A DNA stretch of 64,000 nt, from NCBI RefSeq assembly GCF_000222025.1, contig NZ_AFQO01000007.1, positions 300,638 to 364,637 on the forward strand, read 5' to 3'. Below the pieces are notes generated by a model. That model was given only the letters and a program-made list of their open reading frames with translations. It searched no databases and was not told the origin of the DNA. This document shows positions 18,635 to 27,491 of this stretch, in pieces; the stretch's first letter is position 1; the number at the start of each line of letters is the position of its first letter. A program made the translations under genes and the position numbers. This DNA comes from Haemophilus haemolyticus M19501. Its GTDB lineage: Bacteria; Pseudomonadota; Gammaproteobacteria; Enterobacterales; Pasteurellaceae.

Positions 18635-19159
18635 ATGCAAAAGGTAAAACTACCCCTCACCGTTGATCCGGTAAAAGATGCTCAAAGACGGCTTGATTAT
18701 GTTGGTTATTATGCGGCAAATCAGCTTGAGCGTTTGGCGGAATCAGTGGTAAACGTGCTCAGCGATGCACAGGTAACATTATCGTTTTATATTGATCCAC
18801 AAAAATTAGTGGTGATGAAAGGTAAAGTGCAAGTTGATGTTGAATTAGAATGTCAGCGTTGTAACGAACCTTACAAACAAACATTGGAATGTGAGTTTAC
18901 TTATAGTCCAGTGGCTAATTGGGATCAAGCTGATGTATTGCCGGAAATTTATGAGCCAATCGAGTTCAATGAGTTTGGCGAAATAGATTTAATTGGCACG
19001 GTGGAAGATGAGCTAATTTTAGCTTTGCCGCTTGTACCAATGCATTCATCTGAACACTGTGAAGTGTCCGCGCAGGAACAGGTTTTTGGCGAATTGCCTG
19101 AAGAATTGGCAAAAAAACCGAACCCGTTCGCTGTATTAGCTAATTTAAAGCAAAAGTAA
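18635..19159 (+). CDS. yceD: YceD family (DUF177), 23S rRNA accumulation protein
   Basis: A 174-residue DUF177 protein. A zinc-like cysteine pair is seen in [19 protein letters not shown] near residue 70, and the acidic [20 protein letters not shown] with later [13 protein letters not shown] is typical of the family. YceD is needed for normal 23S rRNA accumulation in bacteria and plants. It is 22 bp upstream of rpmF and heads the conserved yceD-rpmF-plsX-fab cluster, which couples ribosome and lipid synthesis. Confidence 0.93.
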   Translation: MQKVKLPLTVDPVKDAQRRLDYVGYYAANQLERLAESVVNVLSDAQVTLSFYIDPQKLVVMKGKVQVDVELECQRCNEPYKQTLECEFTYSPVANWDQADVLPEIYEPIEFNEFGEIDLIGTVEDELILALPLVPMHSSEHCEVSAQEQVFGELPEELAKKPNPFAVLANLKQK

Positions 19160-19181
19160 ATTAAATTTAGGAGTATAGCCA

Positions 19182-19352
19182 ATGGCTGTTCAACAAAACA
19201 AAAAATCTCGTTCACGTCGTGATATGCGTCGTTCACACGATGCTTTAACTACTGCTGCAGTATCAGTGGATAAAGCAAGCGGCGAAACTCACTTACGCCA
19301 CCACGTAACTGCAGACGGTTACTATCGTGGTCGTAAAGTGATCAATAAGTAA
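19182..19352 (+). CDS. rpmF: 50S ribosomal protein L32
   Basis: A 56-residue basic protein starting [20 protein letters not shown] and ending [11 protein letters not shown], clearly L32. It lacks the CxxC zinc pairs of many L32 proteins, as in E. coli. A good ribosome binding site (TAGGAG) lies 8 bases before the ATG. It sits between yceD and plsX, 22 bp from each, its conserved position. Confidence 0.97.
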
Positions 19353-19374
19353 TTTTTTACTTATAGGTGTTCAC

Positions 19375-20394
19375 TTGAACCGTCTAACCTTGGCGTTAGA
19401 TGTGATGGGCGGGGACATTGGTCCCCGTATTACTATCCCTGCCTCTCTTTTAGCATTGGAAAATGATCCTATGCTTTCTTTAATCCTCTTTGGCGATAGC
19501 CAACAAATTTCTCCTCTTCTCAATAACTGTTCTCAATCAGTTTTAGAACGCATACAAGTTCAACATTGCTCAAGTGTTATCGAAAATAATCAAGGCATAT
19601 CTTATGCGTTGCGTCATAGTAAAGGTACATCAATGCGTTTAGCATTGGAATCTGTACAACGTGGCGAAGCGCAAGGTTGTGTCAGTGCAGGTAATACTGG
19701 GGCGTTAATGGGATTGTCGAAGATTTTATTGCAGCCTTTACAAGGCATTGCACGCCCTGCATTGATTTCTTTGATTCCGACCATTGATGGTGAAAAATCA
19801 GTGATGTTGGATCTTGGTGCAAATATTGAGTGTAGTGCGGAAAATCTTTATCAATTTGCTATAATGGGTGCGATTTTTGCTGAAGCTCGACTTAATTTGG
19901 TGTACCCGCGAATTGGATTATTGAATATAGGTATTGAAGAAATTAAAGGCCATCAATCTATTCGTGATGCCTCTAATTTACTGCAAAAATCAACCGCACT
20001 TAATTATGTCGGATTTATCGAAGGTGATGTTTTACTGAATGGGAAAGCCGACGTGATTGTGAGTGATGGTTTTGCAGGCAATGTCGCGTTGAAAACCTTA
20101 GAAGGGGCGGCAAAAAACCTGTTATCTTTGTTTAAAGGTCAATCGAAATCACGTTGGTTAAAACCAATTTTTGCAGGAATGATGCGTTATTTTTTCAAAC
20201 AAAGTTATCAACGCTTGAAACGTATTAACCCTGATGAATATAATGGCGCATCGCTTATCGGCTTAAGTGCCGTGGTGGTGAAAAGCCACGGTGGCGCAAA
20301 TGTGAATGCTTTTGCGCACGCCATTGCCGATGCTGCCTTACAAGCTCGCCAGCAACTTCCAGAAAAAATATTGGCTGGGCTTGCTCGTTATTAA
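19375..20394 (+). CDS. plsX: Phosphate acyltransferase PlsX
   Basis: A 339-residue protein that starts with TTG (product LTLALDVMGGDIGP, the family N-terminus); no ATG upstream fits. Conserved blocks include GCVSAGNTGALMG near residue 100, MLDLGANIEC near residue 142 and VSDGFAGNVALKTLEG near residue 230. PlsX makes acyl-phosphate from acyl-ACP for phosphatidic acid synthesis. It follows rpmF by 22 bp and precedes fabH by 20 bp in the fatty acid cluster. Confidence 0.96.
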   Translation: MNRLTLALDVMGGDIGPRITIPASLLALENDPMLSLILFGDSQQISPLLNNCSQSVLERIQVQHCSSVIENNQGISYALRHSKGTSMRLALESVQRGEAQGCVSAGNTGALMGLSKILLQPLQGIARPALISLIPTIDGEKSVMLDLGANIECSAENLYQFAIMGAIFAEARLNLVYPRIGLLNIGIEEIKGHQSIRDASNLLQKSTALNYVGFIEGDVLLNGKADVIVSDGFAGNVALKTLEGAAKNLLSLFKGQSKSRWLKPIFAGMMRYFFKQSYQRLKRINPDEYNGASLIGLSAVVVKSHGGANVNAFAHAIADAALQARQQLPEKILAGLARY

Positions 20395-20414
20395 TAACTT
20401 AATTTTTATTTATT

Positions 20415-21365
20415 ATGAATAGCAGAATTTTATCTACTGGTAGTTATTTACCAAGCTACATCCGCACAAATGCGGAATTGGAAAAAATGGTTGATACATC
20501 AGATGAATGGATTGTCACTCGTTCCGGTATTCGTGAACGTCGTATCGCAGCGGCAGATGAAACTGTTGCAACAATGGGATTTGAGGCAGCAAAAAATGCG
20601 ATCGAAGCTGCTGAAATTAATCCTCAAGATATTGAACTGATTATTGTTGCAACGACAAGTCACTCGCACGCTTATCCAAGTGCCGCGTGCCAAGTACAAG
20701 GGTTATTAAATATTAATGATGCGATTTCTTTTGATTTGGCAGCAGCTTGTACAGGTTTTGTCTATGCATTGAGCGTGGCAGATCAATTTATTCGTGCCGG
20801 CAAGGTGAAAAAAGCCTTAGTGATTGGTTCAGATCTCAATTCTCGTAAATTAGATGAAACAGATCGCAGTACTGTTGTGCTATTTGGTGATGGTGCAGGC
20901 GCGGTCATTCTTGAAGCGAGTGAACAAGAAGGGATTATTTCTACTCATTTACATGCTTCAGCAGATAAACATAATGCGCTTGTTTTAGCTCAACCTGAAC
21001 GTGGTGTAGAAAAATCTGGATATATCGAGATGCAAGGTAATGAAACCTTCAAACTGGCAGTTCGTGAACTTTCAAATGTGGTGGAAGAAACACTTTTAGT
21101 AAATAATTTAGATAAAAAAGATTTAGACTGGCTTGTACCACATCAAGCAAATTTACGTATTATTACAGCGACAGCTAAAAAATTAGAAATGGATATGTCG
21201 CAAGTGGTGGTAACGTTAGATAAATACGCTAACAACAGTGCAGCTACTGTGCCTGTTGCTTTAGATGAAGCTATTCGAGATAGCCGTATTCAACGTGGGC
21301 AGTTACTATTATTAGAAGCCTTTGGCGGTGGTTGGACTTGGGGTTCGGCATTAGTGAGATTTTAG
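20415..21365 (+). CDS. fabH: 3-oxoacyl-ACP synthase III (FabH)
   Basis: A 316-residue condensing enzyme. The catalytic triad is in place: Cys in [12 protein letters not shown] near residue 112, His in [11 protein letters not shown] near residue 243 and Asn in [10 protein letters not shown] near residue 273. FabH joins acetyl-CoA to malonyl-ACP to start fatty acid synthesis. It ends the first part of the cluster; a USS-pair terminator and a 500-bp inverted repeat separate it from fabD, so fabD-fabG may need their own promoter. Confidence 0.97.
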   Translation: MNSRILSTGSYLPSYIRTNAELEKMVDTSDEWIVTRSGIRERRIAAADETVATMGFEAAKNAIEAAEINPQDIELIIVATTSHSHAYPSAACQVQGLLNINDAISFDLAAACTGFVYALSVADQFIRAGKVKKALVIGSDLNSRKLDETDRSTVVLFGDGAGAVILEASEQEGIISTHLHASADKHNALVLAQPERGVEKSGYIEMQGNETFKLAVRELSNVVEETLLVNNLDKKDLDWLVPHQANLRIITATAKKLEMDMSQVVVTLDKYANNSAATVPVALDEAIRDSRIQRGQLLLLEAFGGGWTWGSALVRF

Positions 21366-21393
21366 TTGATTTGATATAATTATTGAGGATTTT

Positions 21394-21425
21394 AAAGTGC
21401 GGTAAAATTTGACCGCACTTTTTCT
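21394..21425 (+). terminator. USS-pair terminator after fabH
   Basis: AAAGTGCGGT and ACCGCACTTT (two facing uptake signal cores) form a 10-bp stem followed by a T-run, 29 bp after fabH. Confidence 0.85.
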
Positions 21426-21433
21426 GTTAAAGA

Positions 21434-21941
21434 GTCAGGGGTTCGCCTGACGGCGACTTACTTTTTCTTTGCTTTGCCAAAGAAAAAGTAAGCAAAAAGA
21501 AAAGCAACCCTGCTTTGCCTTATTTCCTGAAAAAATAGAAATTTGCTTCACGGAAATTTGCTGAACTCGCTTCGCTCAAACAGACGCAAATTTCCTACAA
21601 ATTTCTATTTTTCCAGGCGGCAAAGAAGGGAACCCGATTTGTTCTTTCTTCGATGTAAAGTGCAGTGAAAATTCAAAATGTTTTTCACTCTAAAAATGAA
21701 CTCAAAATCAACTGCACTTTTTAAATAATGCTCCGATTAAATTTGGGCCCCATATAAATCGCCTTTGTGACTTTCAATTTTTAGGCAATTTGCGTCTGTT
21801 TGAGCGAAGCGAGTTCAGCAAATTGCCGTAAAGAAAATTGAAACAAAGCAAAGATCAGCGATTTAATTGGGGTGTGTTTCTTTTGCCTACTTTGCTTTGC
21901 ACAAGCAAAGAAAAGTAGGTCGCCGTCAGGCGAAATCCTGA
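21434..21941. repeat. Large imperfect inverted repeat between fabH and fabD
   Basis: The ends carry GTCAGG..CGCCTGACGGCGAC at 21434 onward and its inverted counterpart GTCGCCGTCAGGCG ending at 21941. Inner arms repeat in opposite orientation as well: GAACTCGCTTCGCTCAAACA near 21563 and TGTTTGAGCGAAGCGAGTTC near 21798. Each outer end is itself a small hairpin. The 625-bp gap from 21366 to 21990 holds no gene; besides this element it contains USS-like pairs (near 21657 and 21710). No transposase frame is seen. It resembles a non-coding repeat dispersed between genes. Confidence 0.8.
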
Positions 21942-21990
21942 CGTCAATTACCGAAAAATATTTTTAATTAAAACAATAGGACAAAACATA

Positions 21991-22929
21991 ATGAAAAAAT
22001 TCGCAATGGTCTTCCCAGGCCAAGGCTCCCAAACTGTCGGTATGCTTGCTGATCTTGCAACTGAATATCCAATCGTTACTGAAACATTTAAACAAGCATC
22101 TGATACGCTTGGTTATGATTTATGGCATCTTGTTCAACAAGGCCCTGCTGAAGAACTTAATAAAACTTGGCAAACTCAGCCCGCACTTTTGGCTGCTTCA
22201 GTCGCTATTTATCGCGTATGGCAAGAAAAATTTCCTCAATTAAAACCAGAAGTAATGGCAGGCCATAGCTTAGGTGAGTATTCTGCCTTGGTTTGTGCTG
22301 GCGTGTTGGATTTCCAAGATGCGATTAAATTAGTGGAATTGCGCGGAAAATTAATGCAACAAGCTGTGCCTGAAGGCACTGGCGCAATGTATGCAATCAT
22401 TGGTTTGGACAATGAAGCAATTATTAATGCTTGCAAACAAGCAGAGGAAGGCGAAGTCGTATCTGCTGTGAACTTTAACTCACCAGGTCAAGTCGTTATC
22501 GCTGGCGCGAAAGCAGCAGTTGAGCGTGCGGCTACATTATGTAAAGAAGCGGGTGCTAAGCGCGCATTGCCATTAGCGGTGAGCGTACCTTCTCACTGTG
22601 CCTTGATGAAACCAGCAGCTGAGCAATTAGCGGTAACACTTGAGAATATTCAAATTAATACACCAACAACATCGGTATTAAATAACGTTGATGTGAAAGC
22701 TGAAACTAAAGATGCAGAAATTCGTACCGCACTTGTTCGTCAGTTATATAGCCCAGTTCGTTGGACTGAAACCGTTGAAAAAATGGCGCAAGATGGCGTT
22801 CAAGCACTTGTTGAAGTGGGACCGGGTAAAGTATTAAATGGTTTAACCAAACGCATTGTGAGTGATTTACAAGCAATATCTGTAAATGATGTTGCATCAT
22901 TCAATGCCGTAGAAGAATTTTTAGCGTAA
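21991..22929 (+). CDS. fabD: Malonyl-CoA:ACP transacylase (FabD)
   Basis: A 312-residue enzyme with the start MKKFAMVFPGQGSQTVGM (oxyanion Gln in PGQGSQ), the nucleophile Ser in AGHSLGEYSAL near residue 92 and the catalytic His in VSVPSHCALMKP near residue 201. It loads malonyl groups onto ACP. fabG follows 12 bp downstream. The gene has a good ribosome binding site (AATAGGAC) and is separated from fabH by a terminator and a repeat element. Confidence 0.97.
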   Translation: MKKFAMVFPGQGSQTVGMLADLATEYPIVTETFKQASDTLGYDLWHLVQQGPAEELNKTWQTQPALLAASVAIYRVWQEKFPQLKPEVMAGHSLGEYSALVCAGVLDFQDAIKLVELRGKLMQQAVPEGTGAMYAIIGLDNEAIINACKQAEEGEVVSAVNFNSPGQVVIAGAKAAVERAATLCKEAGAKRALPLAVSVPSHCALMKPAAEQLAVTLENIQINTPTTSVLNNVDVKAETKDAEIRTALVRQLYSPVRWTETVEKMAQDGVQALVEVGPGKVLNGLTKRIVSDLQAISVNDVASFNAVEEFLA

Positions 22930-22941
22930 AAGGAAGGAAAA

Positions 22942-23670
22942 ATGCAAGGTAAAATTGCTTTAGTGACAGGGGCTACTCGTGGTATTGGCCGAGCGATTGC
23001 AGAAGAACTTAGCTCAAAAGGTGCGTTTGTAATTGGTACTGCAACATCTGAAAAAGGTGCAGAAGCAATTTCTGCATATTTAGGAGATAAAGGTAAAGGT
23101 TTAGTTTTAAACGTCACAGATAAAGAATCTATTGAAACTTTACTTGAGCAAATTAAAGATGATTTTGGCGATATTGATATTCTCGTGAATAACGCAGGTA
23201 TTACTCGTGATAACTTATTGATGCGTATGAAAGATGATGAGTGGTTTGATATTATGCAAACTAACTTAACTTCGGTGTATCATCTTTCTAAAGCCATGTT
23301 ACGTTCAATGATGAAAAAACGTTTTGGTCGTATCATCAATATTGGTTCAGTGGTGGGTTCAATGGGGAATCCAGGACAAGCTAACTATTGTGCGGCAAAA
23401 GCGGGTGTGATCGGTTTTTCTAAATCTTTAGCGAAAGAAGTGGCTGCGCGTGGTATTACTGTAAATGTGGTTGCACCTGGTTTTATTGCAACGGATATGA
23501 CAGAAGTGCTTACTGATGAACAAAAAGCAGGTATTTTATCTAATGTTCCAGCAGGTCGTTTAGGCGAAGCTAAAGATATTGCTAAAGCCGTTGCTTTCTT
23601 AGCTTCTGATGATGCAGCTTACATTACAGGCACAACGTTGCATGTAAATGGTGGTTTATATATGAGCTAA
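22942..23670 (+). CDS. fabG: 3-oxoacyl-ACP reductase (FabG)
   Basis: A 242-residue short-chain dehydrogenase. It has TGATRGIGRAIAEEL (cofactor loop, near residue 9), NNAG near residue 83, the catalytic Ser in NIGSVVGSMG near residue 136 and YCAAKAG (Tyr-x3-Lys) near residue 149. It carries out the NADPH-dependent reduction in fatty acid elongation. It follows fabD and precedes acpP, from which it is separated by a 272-bp region with a hairpin. Confidence 0.97.
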   Translation: MQGKIALVTGATRGIGRAIAEELSSKGAFVIGTATSEKGAEAISAYLGDKGKGLVLNVTDKESIETLLEQIKDDFGDIDILVNNAGITRDNLLMRMKDDEWFDIMQTNLTSVYHLSKAMLRSMMKKRFGRIINIGSVVGSMGNPGQANYCAAKAGVIGFSKSLAKEVAARGITVNVVAPGFIATDMTEVLTDEQKAGILSNVPAGRLGEAKDIAKAVAFLASDDAAYITGTTLHVNGGLYMS

Positions 23671-23778
23671 TGCTGAAAATCAGCATTTCTCTTTATTTGG
23701 ACTTGAGTGGCGTTCTAAACACAAAATCATAGCCAAAGATTTTAGATAATGTTAGAATCCCATTCGCAGTGTAGCTTG

Positions 23779-23817
23779 GTTACGCCTTGAGCGTATGCAA
23801 AGGTACGTAACTATTTT
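23779..23817 (+). terminator. Hairpin with T-run between fabG and acpP
   Basis: GTTACGCCTT and AAGG-TA-CGTAAC form a bulged stem followed by TATTTTT. It may end fabG transcription or attenuate read-through into acpP. Confidence 0.5.
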
Positions 23818-23942
23818 TAATGTGTGTATTCAGATTGCCCGTTTTGTGGTGCGACCAGCCTATAAAATAGTTGCAAGTTGATAAAAAATACATACACTAA
23901 CCGCTCTTTTATGAGTTAAAACCAACAAAATAGGAAAAACAA

Positions 23943-24173
23943 ATGAGTATTGAAGAACGCGTGAAAAAAATCATCGTTGAACAATTAGGTGTTAAAGAAG
24001 AAGATGTTAAATCTGAAGCTTCTTTCGTTGAAGATTTAGGTGCGGACTCTTTAGACACAGTTGAATTAGTAATGGCTTTAGAAGAAGAATTCGATATCGA
24101 AATTCCAGATGAAGAAGCTGAAAAAATCACAACTGTTCAATCTGCGATTGACTACGTGCAAAACAATCAATAA
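23943..24173 (+). CDS. acpP: Acyl carrier protein
   Basis: A 76-residue acidic protein, [20 protein letters not shown], with the phosphopantetheine attachment Ser in [19 protein letters not shown] near residue 37. It is the carrier for fatty acid synthesis; the holo form is made by a 4'-phosphopantetheinyl transferase, and one such gene lies 1.6 kb downstream. A hairpin terminator follows at 24184. The gene probably has its own promoter in the 272-bp upstream gap (TATAAA at 23861 is a candidate -10). Confidence 0.98.
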   Translation: MSIEERVKKIIVEQLGVKEEDVKSEASFVEDLGADSLDTVELVMALEEEFDIEIPDEEAEKITTVQSAIDYVQNNQ

Positions 24174-24183
24174 TTTCAAGTTG

Positions 24184-24210
24184 GGCGACTTTTTAAGTCG
24201 CCTAATTTTT
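24184..24210 (+). terminator. Terminator of acpP
   Basis: GGCGACTT and AAGTCGCC form an 8-bp stem followed by TAATTTTT. Confidence 0.85.
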
Positions 24211-24266
24211 TTCAAAAATTTCTTTCTAAAATCGCCGCACTTTTCTCTTATTCCAGCATTGTAAAA

Positions 24267-24280
24267 TTGATCTGAATTAC
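24267..24280. promoter_or_regulatory. Possible FNR-like half-palindrome upstream of dcuB
   Basis: TTGAT-CTGA-ATTAC matches the left half of an FNR box well and the right half poorly. dcuB genes are often anaerobically controlled, which is the only reason to note it. Confidence 0.25.
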
Positions 24281-24377
24281 CTTTTAATTCAATTCTTGCT
24301 CTAAAATTTAAAAAATATCTAGTTTTATTCCTCAAAAAGGGTATTATTTTTACAGTTTTTTTGTTTTTGAGGTGCTT

Positions 24378-25709
24378 ATGCTTTATTTAGAATTTTTATT
24401 CTTATTATTAATGCTTTATATGGGAAGCCGTTACGGTGGTATCGGATTAGGTGTTGTTTCTGGTATCGGTCTTGCTATCGAAGTTTTCGTATTCCGTATG
24501 CCAGTGGGGAAAGCACCGATTGATGTAATGCTCATCATTCTTGCGGTAGTGACTTGTGCATCTGTGCTTGAAGCTGCAGGCGGTTTGAAATTTATGTTAC
24601 AAATTGCCGAACGCATTCTCCGTAAAAATCCAAAACGTGTCACTTTACTCGGCCCATTGGTCGTGTATTTATTAACGTTTATGCTTGGTACTGGCCACTC
24701 TGTTTACACAATTATGCCAATCATCGGCGATGTTGCATTGAAAAACAAAATTCGTCCAGAACGTCCAATGGCAGCGTCTTCGGTGGCATCTCAGTTAGCG
24801 ATTACATCTAGTCCACTCTCTGCAGCTGTTGTCTTCTATCTAGGTAAAATTACAGCAATGCCTGGTTTTGAGCATATTAGTTTGTTAGATATTATTTGTG
24901 TGACTGTTCCTGCAACCTTAGCGGGTACGATAGCGCTTTCTTTATACAGTATGCGTCGTGGTAAAGAGTTAGAACAAGATCCTGAATATCAACGTCGCTT
25001 ACAAGATCCAGTATGGCGCGAACGCATTTTAAATACCACAAGCACAACATTGAATGAAGCCCTTCCACAAGGCGCTAAAAAATCAGTTTATTTGTTCTTA
25101 TTAGCCTTGGTGGTGATTGTTGCGATTGCGATGATTCCTGAAATTCGTACTATTGGTAGCGGAAAAGCAATTTCCATGTCGCTAATTATCCAAATGATGA
25201 TGCTTTGTTTTGGTGGTGTGATTTTACTCGCAACGAAAACGAATCCTCAAATCGTGCCAAATGGCGTGGTATTTAAGTCAGGTATGGTGGCAGCTATTGC
25301 GATTTATGGTATTGCTTGGATGAGCGATACTTACTTCCAATATGCAATGCCAGAATTTAAAGCCGCGATTACTGATATGGTTCAAACTTATCCTTGGACA
25401 TTCGCGTTAGCATTATTTGCAGTTTCAGTCGTAATTAACAGCCAAGCTGCGACCGCAGTCATGTTATTACCTGTTGGTATTGGTTTAGGTATTCCCGCAC
25501 CAATCTTGGTTGGTTTAATGCCTGCAACTTATGCATATTTCTTCATCCCAAATTATCCGTCAGACATTGCCACTGTAAACTTTGACGTAACAGGTACAAC
25601 GAAAATTGGTAAATATTATTTTAACCACAGTTTCATGGTGCCAGGTTTAATTGGGGTTGTTGTTGCTTGCTTGGTCGGTGTTTCTGTGGCGGAATTAGTG
25701 ATTCGCTAA
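24378..25709 (+). CDS. dcuB: Anaerobic C4-dicarboxylate transporter (DcuB family)
   Basis: A 443-residue polytopic protein from the ATG at 24378 (GAGG 5 bases upstream); a GTG two codons earlier is less likely. Sequence blocks such as MLYMGSRYGGIGLGVVSGIG, GTGHSVYTIMPIIGDVALK and FIPNYPSDIATVNFDVTGTT are typical of DcuA/DcuB exchangers of fumarate and succinate. The DcuA/DcuB choice is from memory of HI0153. It is probably monocistronic, with terminators on both sides. Confidence 0.92.
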   Translation: MLYLEFLFLLLMLYMGSRYGGIGLGVVSGIGLAIEVFVFRMPVGKAPIDVMLIILAVVTCASVLEAAGGLKFMLQIAERILRKNPKRVTLLGPLVVYLLTFMLGTGHSVYTIMPIIGDVALKNKIRPERPMAASSVASQLAITSSPLSAAVVFYLGKITAMPGFEHISLLDIICVTVPATLAGTIALSLYSMRRGKELEQDPEYQRRLQDPVWRERILNTTSTTLNEALPQGAKKSVYLFLLALVVIVAIAMIPEIRTIGSGKAISMSLIIQMMMLCFGGVILLATKTNPQIVPNGVVFKSGMVAAIAIYGIAWMSDTYFQYAMPEFKAAITDMVQTYPWTFALALFAVSVVINSQAATAVMLLPVGIGLGIPAPILVGLMPATYAYFFIPNYPSDIATVNFDVTGTTKIGKYYFNHSFMVPGLIGVVVACLVGVSVAELVIR

Positions 25710-25738
25710 TTTACACATAAACTAAATCCTTTTAATAT

Positions 25739-25769
25739 AAAAGCACCTTTGAATGGTGCTTTTATTTTT
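25739..25769 (+). terminator. Terminator of dcuB
   Basis: AAGCACC and GGTGCTT form a stem followed by TTTATTTTT, which ends right at the start codon of the next gene. Confidence 0.8.
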
Positions 25770-26477
25770 ATGACAACCTACATCGCCTACGGCAATATAA
25801 ATCAACCTTTTTCTTTGGAATCCTTACCCGATGCACTGATTCCAGAAAATCTATATCAAATTGAAACGGATAGCTCGCGTGTTTTTCAGCGTCATCAGTG
25901 CCGTCGGCTTGCTCACTTATTACTTTTCCAACTTCTAAAAATATCAGGAAAATCCACCGCACTTTTATCTCAAATTCATCGTACCGAAAGTGGCAGACCT
26001 TATTTTCTTGATGAGCGAATAGATTTTAATATTAGCCATTCTGGTGATTGGGTGGCGGTAATATTAGATATTAGAAATAAAGAAAAAAGTGCGGTGGGAA
26101 TTGATATTGAATTTCCTAAAATAAGAAATTTTTCGGCGTTGATGGAACATATTGCACCAAAAGAAGAAATTGATTGGTTTCATCATCAGCAGGATTCTTT
26201 GAAGGCTTTTTATCGTTGTTGGTGTTTGCGAGAAGCCGTATTGAAATCCCAAGGATTCGGGATCGTAAAATTATCCAATGTTCGTCATTTTCCTGAACAA
26301 CAAAAAATTTTTTCAGATTATTGTCCGCAGGGGCAATTATGGTTTACTGATGAACTCCCTGTTTATTTAGCCGCTTTTGTAAATCATCAAGAAAAATTAC
26401 CGCACTTTTATGAATGGAGTGGGGAACGATTGCAACTTAAAATACTACAAGAATTCAGCTTTTATTGTGTGAACTAG
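25770..26477 (+). CDS. 4'-phosphopantetheinyl transferase family protein
   Basis: A 235-residue protein from the ATG at 25770. Family motifs are clear: IDFNISHSGDWVAV near residue 85, VGIDIEF near residue 110 (metal-binding Asp-x-Glu), and FYRCWCLREAVLKSQGFG near residue 145. It transfers phosphopantetheine from CoA to carrier proteins, probably the ACP encoded just upstream; its length is that of Sfp-type enzymes rather than AcpS. The start codon immediately follows the dcuB terminator T-run and has no Shine-Dalgarno, so the start is uncertain. Confidence 0.88.
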   Translation: MTTYIAYGNINQPFSLESLPDALIPENLYQIETDSSRVFQRHQCRRLAHLLLFQLLKISGKSTALLSQIHRTESGRPYFLDERIDFNISHSGDWVAVILDIRNKEKSAVGIDIEFPKIRNFSALMEHIAPKEEIDWFHHQQDSLKAFYRCWCLREAVLKSQGFGIVKLSNVRHFPEQQKIFSDYCPQGQLWFTDELPVYLAAFVNHQEKLPHFYEWSGERLQLKILQEFSFYCVN

Positions 26478-26553
26478 AGGGACTATTATTATATTTAAAA
26501 ATAACCCTAGAACAAAAGAAATTTGGCATATTCAACCAGTTAAAGGAAAATAA
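26473..26553 (+). pseudogene. Orphan polymorphic-toxin C-terminal tail (fragment 1)
   Basis: An open frame without a start encodes 26 residues ending NPRTKEIWHIQPVKGK and a stop. Such an ending is what I would expect from the last residues of a CdiA-CT type nuclease toxin. The stop is one base before the ATG of the next small gene, the normal toxin-immunity spacing. The fragment is open only from 26473, within the sfp-type gene's end in another frame, so the upstream toxin has been lost. Recognition of the family is by pattern only. Confidence 0.55.
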
Positions 26554-26554
26554 T

Positions 26555-26878
26555 ATGAGTATTAAATATTCAATTCTAATTGAGCAGCTAGAGGTTTTTA
26601 TAAGCTCTAGAAACCAGATAGATAGAATTTTACATGATTATGAAAATGAAATTAAAAACATAGTAAATGAAATAAAAAAACATGATCCCTCTGTGGAAAA
26701 TATTTATAAATTATTCAGCATTCAAAATGATTTATCTGCATTGTTATATAAGTATAATTATCCATTAAGTGATTATTTGCGTGATTTTATTTATGAGTTT
26801 GATAGACAGGATGAGGAGAGTGTGTTCTATCTTATAAAAGAGATTGTCGAAAATAAGAATTTTTTAAATTATGGATAG
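26555..26878 (+). CDS. Hypothetical small protein, putative immunity protein 1
   Basis: A 107-residue protein from ATG 26555 (AAGGAAAA upstream). The composition is charged and helical (for example EQLEVFISSRNQIDRILHDY and YLIKEIVENKNF), with no signal or membrane segment, so it should be cytoplasmic. I do not recognise the family. Its position one base after the tail of a broken toxin frame, AT-rich base use unlike the flanks, and the recurrence of this arrangement twice more downstream support an immunity role. That is inference from context. Confidence 0.6.
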   Translation: MSIKYSILIEQLEVFISSRNQIDRILHDYENEIKNIVNEIKKHDPSVENIYKLFSIQNDLSALLYKYNYPLSDYLRDFIYEFDRQDEESVFYLIKEIVENKNFLNYG

Positions 26879-26978
26879 GTTTTCAATTTAGATATAGCTT
26901 ATTGAGATTTAGGATACTCTTAATGCTAGAATATTTGTGATTTTTAATTGTTAATTTAGCATGTGTCTTAAAGAAAAA

Positions 26979-27037
26979 AGTGAGGTCAATTTTCAAAGAG
27001 TTTTAAAATCTCCCCAAAACTGACTGCACTTTTTGTA
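26979..27037. repeat. Repeat A: copy 1 of a dyad flanking the toxin/immunity cassette
   Basis: AGTGAGGTCAATTTTC followed by AAAGAGTTTTAAAA and a right arm ending in ACTGCACTTTTTG. It is a degenerate USS-pair hairpin and a near-identical direct repeat of 28273-28331. It lies 100 bp downstream of putative immunity gene 1 and could end its transcript. Confidence 0.8.
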
Positions 27038-27047
27038 AATACTTTGA

Positions 27048-27104
27048 ATTGGTGTTGGGCAGGGATTCTCAATTGGGACTGAATACACGGATAAATTAAA
27101 ATGA
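27048..27104 (+). pseudogene. Orphan polymorphic-toxin C-terminal tail (fragment 2)
   Basis: Eighteen codons, IGVGQGFSIGTEYTDKLK, end in a stop whose TGA overlaps the ATG of the next gene (ATGA). Just upstream is a stop in the same frame. The Gly-rich end is like the tails of filamentous haemagglutinin/CdiA-type toxins. Only the last residues are left, so this copy has no function as a toxin by itself. Confidence 0.5.
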
Positions 27105-27472
27105 ATAATGTATTGAAATTTTTATTTATATCTTGTTTCTTTTTTCTTCTCTTATCTTTGTTAAAAGAAGGTGCTGTTGATAAGGAAAAAAATAATAAAA
27201 AAAAGCAAGATATTTATATGCTTGTTTTGGAAAGATATAAAGATAAAATTGTTGATATATCTGATTCTAACAGGATCTATGCTTTTGTAAAATTCTCCAT
27301 AAAAGAAACTAATTATAATGAGTTAAATGATTTTATATTATCTCTAGGGTTTGTTAAGGTTAGTGATGGAGATTATTGTAAAGGTGAACAATATATGGGA
27401 GTAAACTTTTATGATGGACTATTTTATTTAAATTATTTTTATCCTGATTTAGATATATGTCATTTGAAGTAG
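27101..27472 (+). CDS. Hypothetical membrane-anchored protein, putative immunity protein 2
   Basis: A 123-residue protein beginning with a hydrophobic helix (MNNVLKFLFISCFFFLLLSL), probably an uncleaved anchor or a signal, followed by a Lys/Asp-rich soluble domain ending in PDLDICHLK. The family is not recognised. The ATG overlaps the stop of a toxin-tail fragment by the classical ATGA, which implies that it was translated with that toxin. AT-rich and codon-poor like its neighbours. An immunity role is inferred from context only. Confidence 0.6.
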   Translation: MNNVLKFLFISCFFFLLLSLLKEGAVDKEKNNKKKQDIYMLVLERYKDKIVDISDSNRIYAFVKFSIKETNYNELNDFILSLGFVKVSDGDYCKGEQYMGVNFYDGLFYLNYFYPDLDICHLK

Positions 27473-27491
27473 ATAGATTTTATCAGGATAT

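Noticed and set aside
21366..21990. Insertion sequence between fabH and fabD
   Set aside because: There are long inverted repeats but no transposase frame and no clear target-site duplication, so it is recorded as a repeat element only.
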